Assembly: GCA_964597315.1 (NCBI GenBank)
Contig: CAZQXD010000050.1
Location: forward strand, 1-31,479
Length of the DNA stretch: 31,479 nucleotides
DNA from: CAZQXD01 sp964597315
GTDB lineage: Bacteria; Pseudomonadota; Gammaproteobacteria; Competibacterales; Competibacteraceae
Direction: 5' to 3'
Of the stretch, positions 8,781 to 16,368 are shown in pieces. The notes under the pieces were generated by a model. That model made no database searches, was not told where the DNA came from, and saw only the letters and a program-made list of their open reading frames with translations. Numbering within the stretch: the stretch's first letter is position 1; each line of letters starts with the position of its first letter. The translations under genes were made by a program, and so were the position numbers.

Positions 8781-10604
8781 CTAAGCGCTCTTCACCGCCC
8801 CTAGAAACCGCTCCACCTGCCCCCGTAGCGTCTCGGACTGGTGGGCCAGCGCGGTGGCTGCGTCCAGCACCTCGCCGACCGCTCCGCCGACATCCGCCGC
8901 CGCCCGATTGACTTCGCCGATATGGACCGATACCTGGTTGGTGCCGTCGGCGGCCTGATGGACGTTGCGGGCAATATCCTGGGTGGCTTCTCTTTGATCC
9001 TGCATGGAATGGGCGATAAAGCTGGCGATGCGGTTGAGTTCGCCGATGGTGGCGCCAATGCTGCTTATGGCCCCCACCACCTCGCCGGTGGCCGCTTGCA
9101 TCCCGGCGATCTGCTGGGCGATTTCATCCGTGGCCCTAGCGGTCTGGGTAGCCAGAGTCTTGACCTCCGAGGCCACCACCGCGAAACCTTTGCCAGCCTC
9201 CCCGGCCCGGGCCGCTTCGATGGTGGCGTTGAGGGCCAGCAGGTTGGTCTGGGCGGCGATATTGCTGATCATGTTCAGCACCTTGTCGATGGTCTGGGCG
9301 GCCTCGGCCAGGCTCTGGGCGGTGGCGCCGGCCCGCTCGGCCTCTCCTACCGCCTGCTGGGCGATGTGGCTGGATTGCGTCACCTGACTGCTGATCTCCC
9401 CCACCGATGCGGACAATTGCTCGGCGGCCGTGGCCACCGATCCCACATTGGCGGCGGCCTGTTCCGAGGCCTGGGACACCGTGCCGGAGCGCTGATTGGT
9501 GATCTCGGCGGCGGTTTTCACCCGCTCGGCGGTGGTTTTCATCTCCCCCGCCGCCTGGGACACCGAATCCACCACCCCCATGACCGATACCTGGAAATCG
9601 TCGGCCAGGGCCAGCATCTCCCGACGCCGGCGCTCCGCCGCCGCCTGGTCCCGGGCATCCAGTTCCTGGCGCTGGCGCGCCTCTTCGTCCCGCTGTCGCT
9701 CGGCGGCCTGTTCGGCCTCCCGACGGCGCTGTTCTTGGGCTTGATGCTCGGTGTCCTGGCGGCGGCGCCGTTCCGCTTCGTGCTGGCGCTGCTGTTCCTG
9801 TAGGCGCCGGTTCTCCACAGCGTTGCGCTTAAAGACCTCCACCGCCCGGGCCATGGCGCCGATCTCATCCTGGTTGGCCAGGGCCGGCACCTTGACGTCC
9901 AGTTCGCCGGCGGCCAGCTTGCCCATCACCCCCGTGATCCTGTCCAAGGGTCGCGAAATGATAGCCCGCATCAGCAGAATCAAGGCCGCCACCAGCACGC
10001 TCAGCAGACCCACGGACACGCCGATCTGCTGATACATATCGTAGGCGGTCTTCTCCAGGTCCGACGCCAGACTCCAATGCACCGCCAGCCAGCCCACCAG
10101 GGTGGCGTTTTTGCCGGCGGTGACCGCCGTCAGCACCTGAAAATGCCCCCCGCCCGTGGCGTGGATGACGGTATCCCCCGGCTGCGCATCCGCACTCCAT
10201 TCGGCCAGGACCCGATCCAGACCCATGGGCGTCGCATCCGGGTCGAGAAAATGGCTGAGCGCCTGTCCCGAGGCGTCCAAGACCAGCACTTCCACTAGTT
10301 TCTGGCCTTCGATGTCCCGCAACTCGGCGATCACCCTGTCCACCGCCACAGCCTTGCGAAACCGCACCCCACCCGACACCTGTTTAGCCAGCAACTGGGT
10401 TATGGAGGAGTGGCTTTCGGCGCCGTGCTCTAAGGCATGCTGGCGCTCGGAGACGGCGGCCAGGGTCACGATGACCGCGAAGGCCAGACTGACTAGCCCC
10501 GTCACAATGGCGATCAGCTTGCGTTCCAGGGTCCAGCGCCAGCCGCGCCGTGATGGCTCCACGGCTTGACTCCGGGGCGTGTCACCCGTGTTGTTCTCCT
10601 TCAC
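8781..10604 (-). CDS. Methyl-accepting chemotaxis protein
   Basis: Membrane chemoreceptor of 607 aa that should signal through CheA/CheW. I start it at GTG 10604, six bases after a perfect AGGAGG; an upstream in-frame start at 10655 would overlap the previous gene and has no such site. In order: cytoplasmic N-tail; TM1 about residues 30-52; periplasmic domain about 53-190; TM2 about 194-214; HAMP about 215-265 ending in DEIGAMARAVEVFKRNAVEN; a very Q/E/R-rich coiled coil about 268-330; then the signalling domain with hairpin tip EAGKGFAVVASEVKTLA. No CheR/CheB-binding C-terminal pentapeptide is visible (it ends FLGAVKSA). It is co-directional with the secreted sensor-like gene 28 bases upstream and with dppA 111 bases downstream. 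Ligand unknown. Confidence 0.94.
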   Translation of the reverse strand: MKENNTGDTPRSQAVEPSRRGWRWTLERKLIAIVTGLVSLAFAVIVTLAAVSERQHALEHGAESHSSITQLLAKQVSGGVRFRKAVAVDRVIAELRDIEGQKLVEVLVLDASGQALSHFLDPDATPMGLDRVLAEWSADAQPGDTVIHATGGGHFQVLTAVTAGKNATLVGWLAVHWSLASDLEKTAYDMYQQIGVSVGLLSVLVAALILLMRAIISRPLDRITGVMGKLAAGELDVKVPALANQDEIGAMARAVEVFKRNAVENRRLQEQQRQHEAERRRRQDTEHQAQEQRRREAEQAAERQRDEEARQRQELDARDQAAAERRRREMLALADDFQVSVMGVVDSVSQAAGEMKTTAERVKTAAEITNQRSGTVSQASEQAAANVGSVATAAEQLSASVGEISSQVTQSSHIAQQAVGEAERAGATAQSLAEAAQTIDKVLNMISNIAAQTNLLALNATIEAARAGEAGKGFAVVASEVKTLATQTARATDEIAQQIAGMQAATGEVVGAISSIGATIGELNRIASFIAHSMQDQREATQDIARNVHQAADGTNQVSVHIGEVNRAAADVGGAVGEVLDAATALAHQSETLRGQVERFLGAVKSA

Positions 10605-10610
10605 ACTTAT

Positions 10611-10616
10611 CCTCCT
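10611..10616 (-). promoter_or_regulatory. Ribosome binding site fixing the chemoreceptor start
   Basis: On the minus strand this reads AGGAGG, six bases before the GTG at 10604. It decides the start of the chemoreceptor in favour of GTG and removes the apparent overlap with the upstream gene, which ends at 10633. Confidence 0.85.
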
Positions 10617-10632
10617 GGCGATCGGCCACCGC

Positions 10633-11199
10633 CTAGTTGAGCAGCATCTCGGCATCCAGACCGATGGTCATGGCGCCGATGGGGGTGTGGGTATCGGGAT
10701 CGAGTACCGGTACGCTGACCTGCACCTGGAAGCGCTGAGAGGACTCGTCGTATTCCACCTCGTCGATGAACACGGACTCCGGGCCAACGGCGTAGGTCCG
10801 CCGCCACTTGGCCTCATCCCCTTGCCAGTAGTCGGAGGTAACGTCGCTCTGGCCCACGTTCAGGCCCTTGTCGTCCATGACAATAAGCTCGGTTATCAAC
10901 CCCTGGCTGTCGAACTGATACCGGCGCAGGGCCTGGGATAGGGCGTTGCCCAGCACCTCATCCACCAGCGGTTTCCGGGCGGCGTCCACTTCGGCGCGCC
11001 AGCGCTGATCCAGGGCTTCTATATCGGTCTGGGTCAAGTCGGCATGGCGGGCGTTTTGCGCCTTGATCGCCTGGATCAGCGCCGGGTCGCCGAGCCAGTC
11101 CTTGACATGCTGCTCCAGAAAAGCATGCACCGCAGCCCCGTGATCCTGGGCGGATGCGACCGTGGCGGCGGTAAGCAGAATCGCAATGGGTAGCCTCAT
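10633..11199 (-). CDS. Secreted sensor-like protein (PDC/Cache-like domain, no membrane anchor)
   Basis: 188-aa protein with a Sec signal peptide (MRLPIAILLTAATVASA, cleavage after about residue 17) and no other hydrophobic segment, so probably free in the periplasm. The first half is helical and charged. The second half (about 95-188) looks like an extracytoplasmic PDC/Cache fold, as seen in chemoreceptors and kinases: ELIVMDDKGLNVGQSD, then TSDYWQGDEAKWRRTY, and a closing VSVPVLDPDTHTPIGAMTIG. No transmembrane or signalling domain follows. GGAGGG lies a few bases before the ATG. The chemoreceptor gene starts 28 bases downstream, so the two are probably co-transcribed; a ligand-binding partner for that receptor is my inference. 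The fold call rests on sequence pattern only. Confidence 0.75.
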   Translation of the reverse strand: MRLPIAILLTAATVASAQDHGAAVHAFLEQHVKDWLGDPALIQAIKAQNARHADLTQTDIEALDQRWRAEVDAARKPLVDEVLGNALSQALRRYQFDSQGLITELIVMDDKGLNVGQSDVTSDYWQGDEAKWRRTYAVGPESVFIDEVEYDESSQRFQVQVSVPVLDPDTHTPIGAMTIGLDAEMLLN

Positions 11200-11270
11200 T
11201 TGCTCCCTCCCTGAAACCAGTGAGTTGAATCACCTGGCTCATCGGCAAGCCCCCCCAAAGCTTGAACCGA

Positions 11271-11729
11271 CTATAGGGCCTCTTCATAAATGCGATAAGC
11301 CGTCTCCCCCATGCCCAGGGCCTCATAAGTCCGTTGGGCCGGCCGGTTGTCCTTTTCTACGTACAGGCGTAGGGCTTTTACCCCGCCCTGCTCCGCCGCC
11401 AGCCCCTTGACGGCCTGGTACAGCCGCCGGTACACCCCCTGGCGGCGCCAAGGGGCGTCAACATAGACGCTCTGTATCCACCAAATGACGCCGTTGCGCC
11501 AATCGCTCCATTCGTAGGTCACCAGCAGACAGCCCACCTTCTCCTTCCCCGCCTCGGCCACCAGGTAGAAGCCATGCTCGGGTCGCGTCATCAGGCCCCG
11601 CACCCCCGCGAGCAGCACCTCCAGGTCTAGCGCCAGTTCCTCGGTCTCCGCCGCCATGGCCTGGTTGAAGCCGGCGATGGCCTGGGCATCCTCCGAAACG
11701 GCCCGGCGCACCCTCAAAGACTCAGTCAT
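11271..11729 (-). CDS. GNAT-family N-acetyltransferase
   Basis: 152-aa acetyl-CoA-dependent acetyltransferase of the GNAT superfamily; acceptor unknown. Motif A is visible as WWIQSVYVDAPWRRQGVYRR, where RRQGVY is the pyrophosphate-binding turn, and motif B as LYVEKDNRPAQRTYEALGM. The conserved N-terminal RRAVSEDAQAIAGFNQAM is typical of the fold. The ATG at 11729 shares its first base with the stop of the macro-domain gene (TGATG), with GGAGGGGGG just upstream, so translation is almost certainly coupled. A TTG one codon earlier is possible. The pairing with an ADP-ribose hydrolase suggests a shared modification or detoxification role, but the sequence does not show which. Confidence 0.9.
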   Translation of the reverse strand: MTESLRVRRAVSEDAQAIAGFNQAMAAETEELALDLEVLLAGVRGLMTRPEHGFYLVAEAGKEKVGCLLVTYEWSDWRNGVIWWIQSVYVDAPWRRQGVYRRLYQAVKGLAAEQGGVKALRLYVEKDNRPAQRTYEALGMGETAYRIYEEAL

Positions 11730-12247
11730 CAACCCCCCTCCACCTCGGCCAGGGCGGCGGCGTAGGCCCCATGGACCTGGTCCCCGAAGCAGGTCAGATA
11801 AACTTTGTGGATGCGCTCATCATGGCTGAGATAGTCCCGCACCGTGGCCACCGCCACCCGTGCGGCCTGGTCCACGGGGTAACCGTAAACGCCGCAACTG
11901 ATGGCTGGAAAAGCCACCGATCGATCCCCATGCTCCGCCGCCAAACGCAGGCTTTCCCGATAGCAGGAGGCCAGCAATTGGGCCTCACCGTGCCCCCCTC
12001 CCGACCAGACCGGCCCCACGGTGTGGATCACATGGCGGGCCGACAGCCGGTAGCCCTGGGTGAGCTTGGCCTGGCCGGTGTCGCAGCCTCCTAGGGTCCG
12101 GCATTCCTCCTTCAGTTCGGGGCCGGCGGCCCGGTGAATGGCGCCGTCCACGCCGCCGCCCCCTAACAGGCTACGGTTGGCGGCATTGACGATGGCGTCC
12201 ACATGTAACCGCGTAATGTCGTCTTTGATGAGTTCGATGCTGTCCAC
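11729..12247 (-). CDS. ymdB: Macro-domain O-acetyl-ADP-ribose deacetylase (YmdB-like)
   Basis: 172-aa single macro domain that should hydrolyse O-acetyl-ADP-ribose and possibly remove ADP-ribose from proteins. Key blocks match E. coli YmdB: DAIVNAANRSLLGGGGVDGA followed by IHRAAGPEL (ADP-ribose pocket and catalytic Asn/Asp loop), HTVGPVW, then SVAFPAISCGVYGYP for the phosphate loop. I choose GTG 12247, which has GGAGG five bases upstream and starts where YmdB starts; the open frame continues to 12352, but that stretch lacks macro-domain similarity. It overlaps the GNAT gene by one base. An AT-rich island with a TATAAT box (12374-12379, minus strand) lies upstream and may hold the promoter. 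Confidence 0.92.
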   Translation of the reverse strand: MDSIELIKDDITRLHVDAIVNAANRSLLGGGGVDGAIHRAAGPELKEECRTLGGCDTGQAKLTQGYRLSARHVIHTVGPVWSGGGHGEAQLLASCYRESLRLAAEHGDRSVAFPAISCGVYGYPVDQAARVAVATVRDYLSHDERIHKVYLTCFGDQVHGAYAAALAEVEGG

Positions 12248-12252
12248 GGAGA

Positions 12253-12257
12253 CCTCC
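12253..12257 (-). promoter_or_regulatory. Ribosome binding site fixing the macro-domain gene start
   Basis: GGAGG on the minus strand, five bases before GTG 12247. It supports the short form of the macro-domain protein over the longer open frame that begins at 12352. Confidence 0.8.
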
Positions 12258-12352
12258 GCAACCCGGGTTTGTATTTCTTCAACTATAGCCGCCGACACGC
12301 CGGGCGCATTGCCTCGCAAACTGCATCGTCGAACTCCTGAGGCAACCATCAA

Positions 12353-12420
12353 TATTTCAAAAATTTTTAATAAATTATAAAAAATACAATATGTTATAGA
12401 CGAATCATAAATCTACTTCC
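12353..12420. other. AT-rich island between divergent genes
   Basis: About 68 bases consisting almost only of A and T runs, in a GC-rich window, lying between the macro-domain gene (-) and the GGDEF-EAL gene (+). A perfect TATAAT is present on the minus strand at 12374-12379, though I find no good -35 at the right distance. Such DNA is a typical site for H-NS-type silencing, and an H-NS-family gene is present in this window; the link is inference. Confidence 0.6.
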
Positions 12421-12423
12421 AAG

Positions 12424-12440
12424 CTGGCACGATTCCTGAA
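12424..12440 (+). promoter_or_regulatory. Possible sigma-54 (-24/-12) promoter, weak -12
   Basis: CTGGCACGATTCCTGAA fits the sigma-54 -24 element perfectly (TGGCACG), with correct spacing to a -12 element that reads CTGAA instead of the usual TTGCA. The mismatch falls in the conserved GC pair. It lies 60 bases before the GGDEF-EAL start and just downstream of the AT-rich island, a layout seen at sigma-54 promoters. Tentative. Confidence 0.3.
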
Positions 12441-12499
12441 GAAAGCTGCGGTATAGCAACGCCGCCCATTCGCCGTAGTGGACCCCAGGACCGAGGACC

Positions 12500-14062
12500 A
12501 TGCATCAGCCGTTATTCACCTTAGTTATTCGCCGCCGTGGCGCCCTGTTCGCACTGCTGGTCGCCCCTTTGGAGGCTGTCGCTGAAACCGGGATGCTGGC
12601 CTCCGCTCCGCTGTTCGACGTGCTGGCCTGGCTGCCGGGCCTGTTGATCGCCTCTCTGGCAGTGATTTATGGGCTGACTGAACGTCGCGCTACTCGCCTC
12701 GCCCGGCGCGAGTTGGAAACCCTGCGTCGGAGCGCCGCTGCGCCACGGCTGCCGGTCCCCAAGCCGGTCGAACCCTCGGAATCGGTCGTGGCCGACCATG
12801 CGCAATTCCAATCCTGGCTGAAAGAGGCCATGGAACGTTCCCGACTGGACGGCCAGCCGGTGGCGGTACTGCTATTGAGCCTCAACAATCTGCCCCACCT
12901 GACCGAACAACTGGGCGACGCGGCCCGGGACCACCTGGTACACGCCGTGACCCGGTATCTATCTCGTAGTTTGCGTACCGGCGACCGGGTGGCCCGCTGG
13001 GACAGTGAGCGCATCGCCATTCTGGCCCCGCGAGTCAATCACCAAGAAAACGTAGCGCAACTGGCCGAGAAGGTACTCACCGCCCTGGAACGGTCTTTTG
13101 CGTTGGGGGGGCGGGAGATATTTCTAAAACCCTGTCTGGGCAGCAGTATCGCTCCTTATGATGCCGTGGATGGCTTGCAGTTGCTCAACAATGCCGCCGC
13201 CGCCTTATATCAGGCCCGCCACAACGACCAAGGCGGTTATCGTCCGTTTCTGTCGGACCTGCACCTTCAATTCCAACAGCGCCAGCGTCTGACGGCCGAC
13301 CTGCCCCACGCCCTGATCCGTGAACAACTGGAACTGCGCCACCAGTTGCGCTACGACCTACGCCACAACCGCATCACCGGTGTTCAGGCGCGAGTCTACT
13401 GGCGCCACCCCGAGCTGGGGCTGTTGCCAGATGCCGATTTCATTCCGCTCAGCGGTGGCGGCGATCTTAATCTGGACCTGAGCGAGTGGCTGCTGTTCAA
13501 AGCTTGCACCCAGACATCCCGCTGGCGCCAGGAAGGTCTCCAGGACGGTCGGGTGATTGTCCGGCTTCAAGCCGCCCAGTGCATCCACCCGGATCTGCAA
13601 GACACGGTTACCCAAGTGTTGTCCCAGACCGGTCTCGGTACGCAAGATATGGAACTAGAGGTAGGCCCGGAAGTATTCTGCCATCGTCACCAGGAAACCA
13701 TCGCCGGCACTCTCGGCTCTTTGGCCAGTGCCGGGATTATCATCACCTTTGACGGCGCCGGGGCACAAACGCCGACTTTCGAGCAATTACGTCGCTTCGG
13801 GGTTGGCAAGTTGAAAATCCACACGAACCTGATCCAAAACGTCAACCAAGACCCTTACAGCGCCGGCGATGTGAAAGCCCTGATTGAATTGGGCCATAAT
13901 CTGGGACTGACGGTGGAGGCCGCCGGGGTGTCCACCGCCGATCAACTTCGGTTTCTGAGGGGCTGTGGCTGCGACGAGGTGCTTGGGGATTATTTTAGCC
14001 GCCCCATGTCCACCGACGATCTCACCCGATTGCTGCGCGGCCAGCGCCCGGCGGTGGCTTAG
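12500..14062 (+). CDS. Membrane GGDEF-EAL protein with both catalytic motifs lost
   Basis: 520-aa protein built like a cyclic-di-GMP enzyme but predicted inactive. A membrane segment lies at about residues 39-58, then a short charged linker. The GGDEF-like domain spans about 98-255; where the active enzyme has RxGGDEF this one has RWDSERI (166-172). The EAL-like domain spans about 265-512; EAL is replaced by QAR (296-298) in GVQARVYWRHPELG, the metal-binding DDFG region reads FDGAGAQ, KID reads KIH, and the AEGVE block reads EAAGVS. The fold remains recognisable: FIPLS, LKIHTNLIQNV, CGCDEVLGDYFSRPM. A GAGGACC sequence precedes the ATG. It may be a c-di-GMP receptor or a structural hub. It stands alone, 45 bases from a convergent MFS gene. 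Confidence 0.9.
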   Translation: MHQPLFTLVIRRRGALFALLVAPLEAVAETGMLASAPLFDVLAWLPGLLIASLAVIYGLTERRATRLARRELETLRRSAAAPRLPVPKPVEPSESVVADHAQFQSWLKEAMERSRLDGQPVAVLLLSLNNLPHLTEQLGDAARDHLVHAVTRYLSRSLRTGDRVARWDSERIAILAPRVNHQENVAQLAEKVLTALERSFALGGREIFLKPCLGSSIAPYDAVDGLQLLNNAAAALYQARHNDQGGYRPFLSDLHLQFQQRQRLTADLPHALIREQLELRHQLRYDLRHNRITGVQARVYWRHPELGLLPDADFIPLSGGGDLNLDLSEWLLFKACTQTSRWRQEGLQDGRVIVRLQAAQCIHPDLQDTVTQVLSQTGLGTQDMELEVGPEVFCHRHQETIAGTLGSLASAGIIITFDGAGAQTPTFEQLRRFGVGKLKIHTNLIQNVNQDPYSAGDVKALIELGHNLGLTVEAAGVSTADQLRFLRGCGCDEVLGDYFSRPMSTDDLTRLLRGQRPAVA

Positions 14063-14107
14063 CCGACCCAGACGGATGGAAGGCCTCCCTCTCACCGGGG
14101 CGGTAGC

Positions 14108-15340
14108 TCAATCGTCCCGCAACCCCCGCCAGCCCACTAACAGTCCCAGCCCGGCCAGACCGGCGGCGACATAAAACGTCCCCGCCGGTCCCAGCCCAAT
14201 CCATAGATAACCCGCCCCCAGACTCCCCAAAGCCCCGCCGGCGCCGAACCCGAGACTGCTGTACAGGGCCTGACCCCGTCCCTGATGGGGTCCGGTAAAC
14301 AACCGATGGATCATATGAATGGCCACGGCGTGATACAGGCCAAAGCTGAACGCATGCAGAGTCTGGACCAACAGCAGCACCGGCGGATTAGCGGCCCAAG
14401 CCCCAAGCAGCAGCCAGCGCAGGACGGTCAAGGCCATGGCCGCTAGCAGCAAGCGCCGCGGGCTGAACCGTTCCAAGCAGCGGGGTGCCATCATAAACAA
14501 TGCGATTTCCGCCACTACTCCCAACACCCATAGGGCGCCGATCATCTCCCCGGAATAGCCCAACTCCTCCAGATAAATGGAAAAAAATCCATAGTACGAC
14601 CCGTGGCTGGCCTGGTTAAAAAAACACAAGATCAGCAGCGCCGGCACCCCGGGCCGGGCCAACACCTGGACCAGGGAGACGCCACTGTGGCACTGGTTTC
14701 CCGTGGGCGCTTCCGGCACCTGGAAACTCAATAGGACGATGGCCAGAAACAGGCCCAGCATCGCCACCGGCACCGCGCCAGCCCCCACCCAACCCAATAA
14801 CCAGCCCATTCCCAAGGCGGTAACGATGAAACCTACCGAACCCCACATGCGGACGCGGCTGTATAACCGCGCCCGCGATCCCAAATGATTGAAAGTGACG
14901 GCTTCGAACTGGGGCAACGCCGCATGCCAGAAAAACGTGTGGCCCAGTACCACTAAGGCCAGACCCCCATAGGAACCGCCCACAACGAATACCCCGGTGA
15001 AACTCAGCGCGCAAGCCAGACAAGCCAGTCGCACCACAACCATGCGCCGGCCCAGGTGATCGGCTAGCCAGCCCCAAAGCGTGGGCGCCACCAATTTGGT
15101 GATCAGCCCAAAGGCCACTAATTCCCCGATCCGGGCTGGGCTAAGGCCGAGAGACTGAAGATACAAGCTCCAGTAAGGCAGGCTCACGCCCAATACAGCG
15201 AAGTACAGCAGATAAAAGCCCGACAGTCTGAAGGTGGATGTCTCCCGGAACTCGACCTCCCGGTTCAGGGGTCCACCGCCCCCGGGATCACCGGCACACC
15301 GCTTCGTACCTCGGCGTTCTGGCCCCGATGACGCAGGCAA
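14108..15340 (-). CDS. MFS transporter, HcaT/YfeP-like (3-phenylpropionate/nucleoside-type permease)
   Basis: Twelve-helix major facilitator of the MFS_1-like group that includes E. coli HcaT. Homology begins at FRLSGFYLLYFAVLGVSLPY; family blocks are RVRMWGSVGFIVTALGMGWL, FNQASHGSYYGFFSIYLEEL and GALWVLGVVAEIALFMMAPR. The substrate is unknown. The start is uncertain: no ATG or GTG lies in frame before the first helix. Candidates are TTG 15340 (used here; 410 aa with an odd Pro/Gly/Arg-rich leader), TTG 15403, or a non-standard CTG at 15268 that overlaps the aroC stop as CTGA and would leave a leader of family-like length. The gene overlaps the aroC end, so it is likely translated from the aroC message. 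It converges with the GGDEF-EAL gene. Confidence 0.85.
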   Translation of the reverse strand: MPASSGPERRGTKRCAGDPGGGGPLNREVEFRETSTFRLSGFYLLYFAVLGVSLPYWSLYLQSLGLSPARIGELVAFGLITKLVAPTLWGWLADHLGRRMVVVRLACLACALSFTGVFVVGGSYGGLALVVLGHTFFWHAALPQFEAVTFNHLGSRARLYSRVRMWGSVGFIVTALGMGWLLGWVGAGAVPVAMLGLFLAIVLLSFQVPEAPTGNQCHSGVSLVQVLARPGVPALLILCFFNQASHGSYYGFFSIYLEELGYSGEMIGALWVLGVVAEIALFMMAPRCLERFSPRRLLLAAMALTVLRWLLLGAWAANPPVLLLVQTLHAFSFGLYHAVAIHMIHRLFTGPHQGRGQALYSSLGFGAGGALGSLGAGYLWIGLGPAGTFYVAAGLAGLGLLVGWRGLRDD

Positions 15341-16368
15341 TGGTCCATCAGCACCAGAGCTAGCATAGCCTCGGCAATGGGCGTGGCGCGGATGCCCACG
15401 CAAGGATCGTGACGCCCTGTGGTGACCACCTCCACCGGCTCGCCCTGGAGATTCACCGTGCGCCCCGGCAGTCGGAGGCTGGAGGTGGGCTTCAGGGCGA
15501 GACTGGCGATGATGTCCTGGCCGGTGGAGATGCCCCCCAGGACACCACCAGCGTGGTTACTCAGAAACCCGTCCGGGGTGATTTCATCCCGATGCTCGGT
15601 GCCCCGTTGCTCCACGCAAGCAAAGCCAGCGCCGATTTCCACGCCCTTGACGGCGTTGATGCTCATCAGCGCATGGGCCAGGTCGGCGTCTATTCGGTCA
15701 AACACCGGCTCTCCCCATCCGGGGGGGACGTTGCTGGCGACCACGGTCACTTTGGCGCCGATGGAATCTCCAGACTTGCGGAGCTGATCCATGAAGTCCT
15801 CTAAGGTCGGCACCAGGCTGGGATCCGGGCAGAAGAAGGGATTGTCGTCCACGGTCTCCCAAAGGAGTTGGGAGGGTTTTAGGGGACCGAGTTGCGACAG
15901 ATAGCCCCGAATCTCTATACCGAAGCGATCTTTTAGGTATTTGCGGGCAATGGCTCCCGCCGCTACCCGCATGGCTGTCTCCCGGGCCGAGGAGCGGCCC
16001 CCGCCACGGTAATCCCGCAGACCGTATTTCTGCTGATAGGTGTAGTCGGCATGACCCGGTCGGAAACGGTCCATGATGTCCGAATAGTCCTTGGATCGCT
16101 GATCCACATTCTCGATCAACAGCCCGATGGGACAACCGGTGGTGCGGCCCTCGAACACCCCAGAGAGAATCTTTACCTCGTCCGGTTCACGACGCTGGGT
16201 GGTGTGGCGGCTTTTACCGGGACGGCGGCGCTCCAGTTGGTCTTGCAGATCGGATACGGACAACTCCAGCCCCGGTGGACAACCATCCACGATGGCGCCT
16301 AGAGCCGGGCCGTGGGACTCGCCAAAAGTGGTGATGGTAAACAGCTTCCCAAAGGAATTGCCTGACAT
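15265..16368 (-). CDS. aroC: Chorismate synthase AroC
   Basis: Converts 5-enolpyruvylshikimate-3-phosphate to chorismate, the last shikimate-pathway step, using reduced FMN. At 367 aa it is near E. coli AroC (361). Signatures: GESHGPALGAIVDGCPPGLE near the N-terminus, FRPGHADYTYQQKYG, RGGGRSSARETAMRVAAGAI, NAVKGVEIGAGF, SNHAGGVLGGISTGQDI, and GRHDPCVGIRATPIAEAM near the C-terminus. I start at ATG 16368 (MSGNSFGKLF), which has AGGA a few bases upstream and matches the family start; the open frame reaches 16485 without added homology. It is followed by the overlapping MFS gene and preceded by a 230-base gap in which I find no convincing promoter. Confidence 0.97.
   Translation of the reverse strand: MSGNSFGKLFTITTFGESHGPALGAIVDGCPPGLELSVSDLQDQLERRRPGKSRHTTQRREPDEVKILSGVFEGRTTGCPIGLLIENVDQRSKDYSDIMDRFRPGHADYTYQQKYGLRDYRGGGRSSARETAMRVAAGAIARKYLKDRFGIEIRGYLSQLGPLKPSQLLWETVDDNPFFCPDPSLVPTLEDFMDQLRKSGDSIGAKVTVVASNVPPGWGEPVFDRIDADLAHALMSINAVKGVEIGAGFACVEQRGTEHRDEITPDGFLSNHAGGVLGGISTGQDIIASLALKPTSSLRLPGRTVNLQGEPVEVVTTGRHDPCVGIRATPIAEAMLALVLMDHCLRHRGQNAEVRSGVPVIPGAVDP

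Noticed and set aside
12248..12352. 35-residue N-terminal extension of the macro-domain protein
   Set aside because: GTG 12247 has a GGAGG five bases upstream and begins where YmdB begins.
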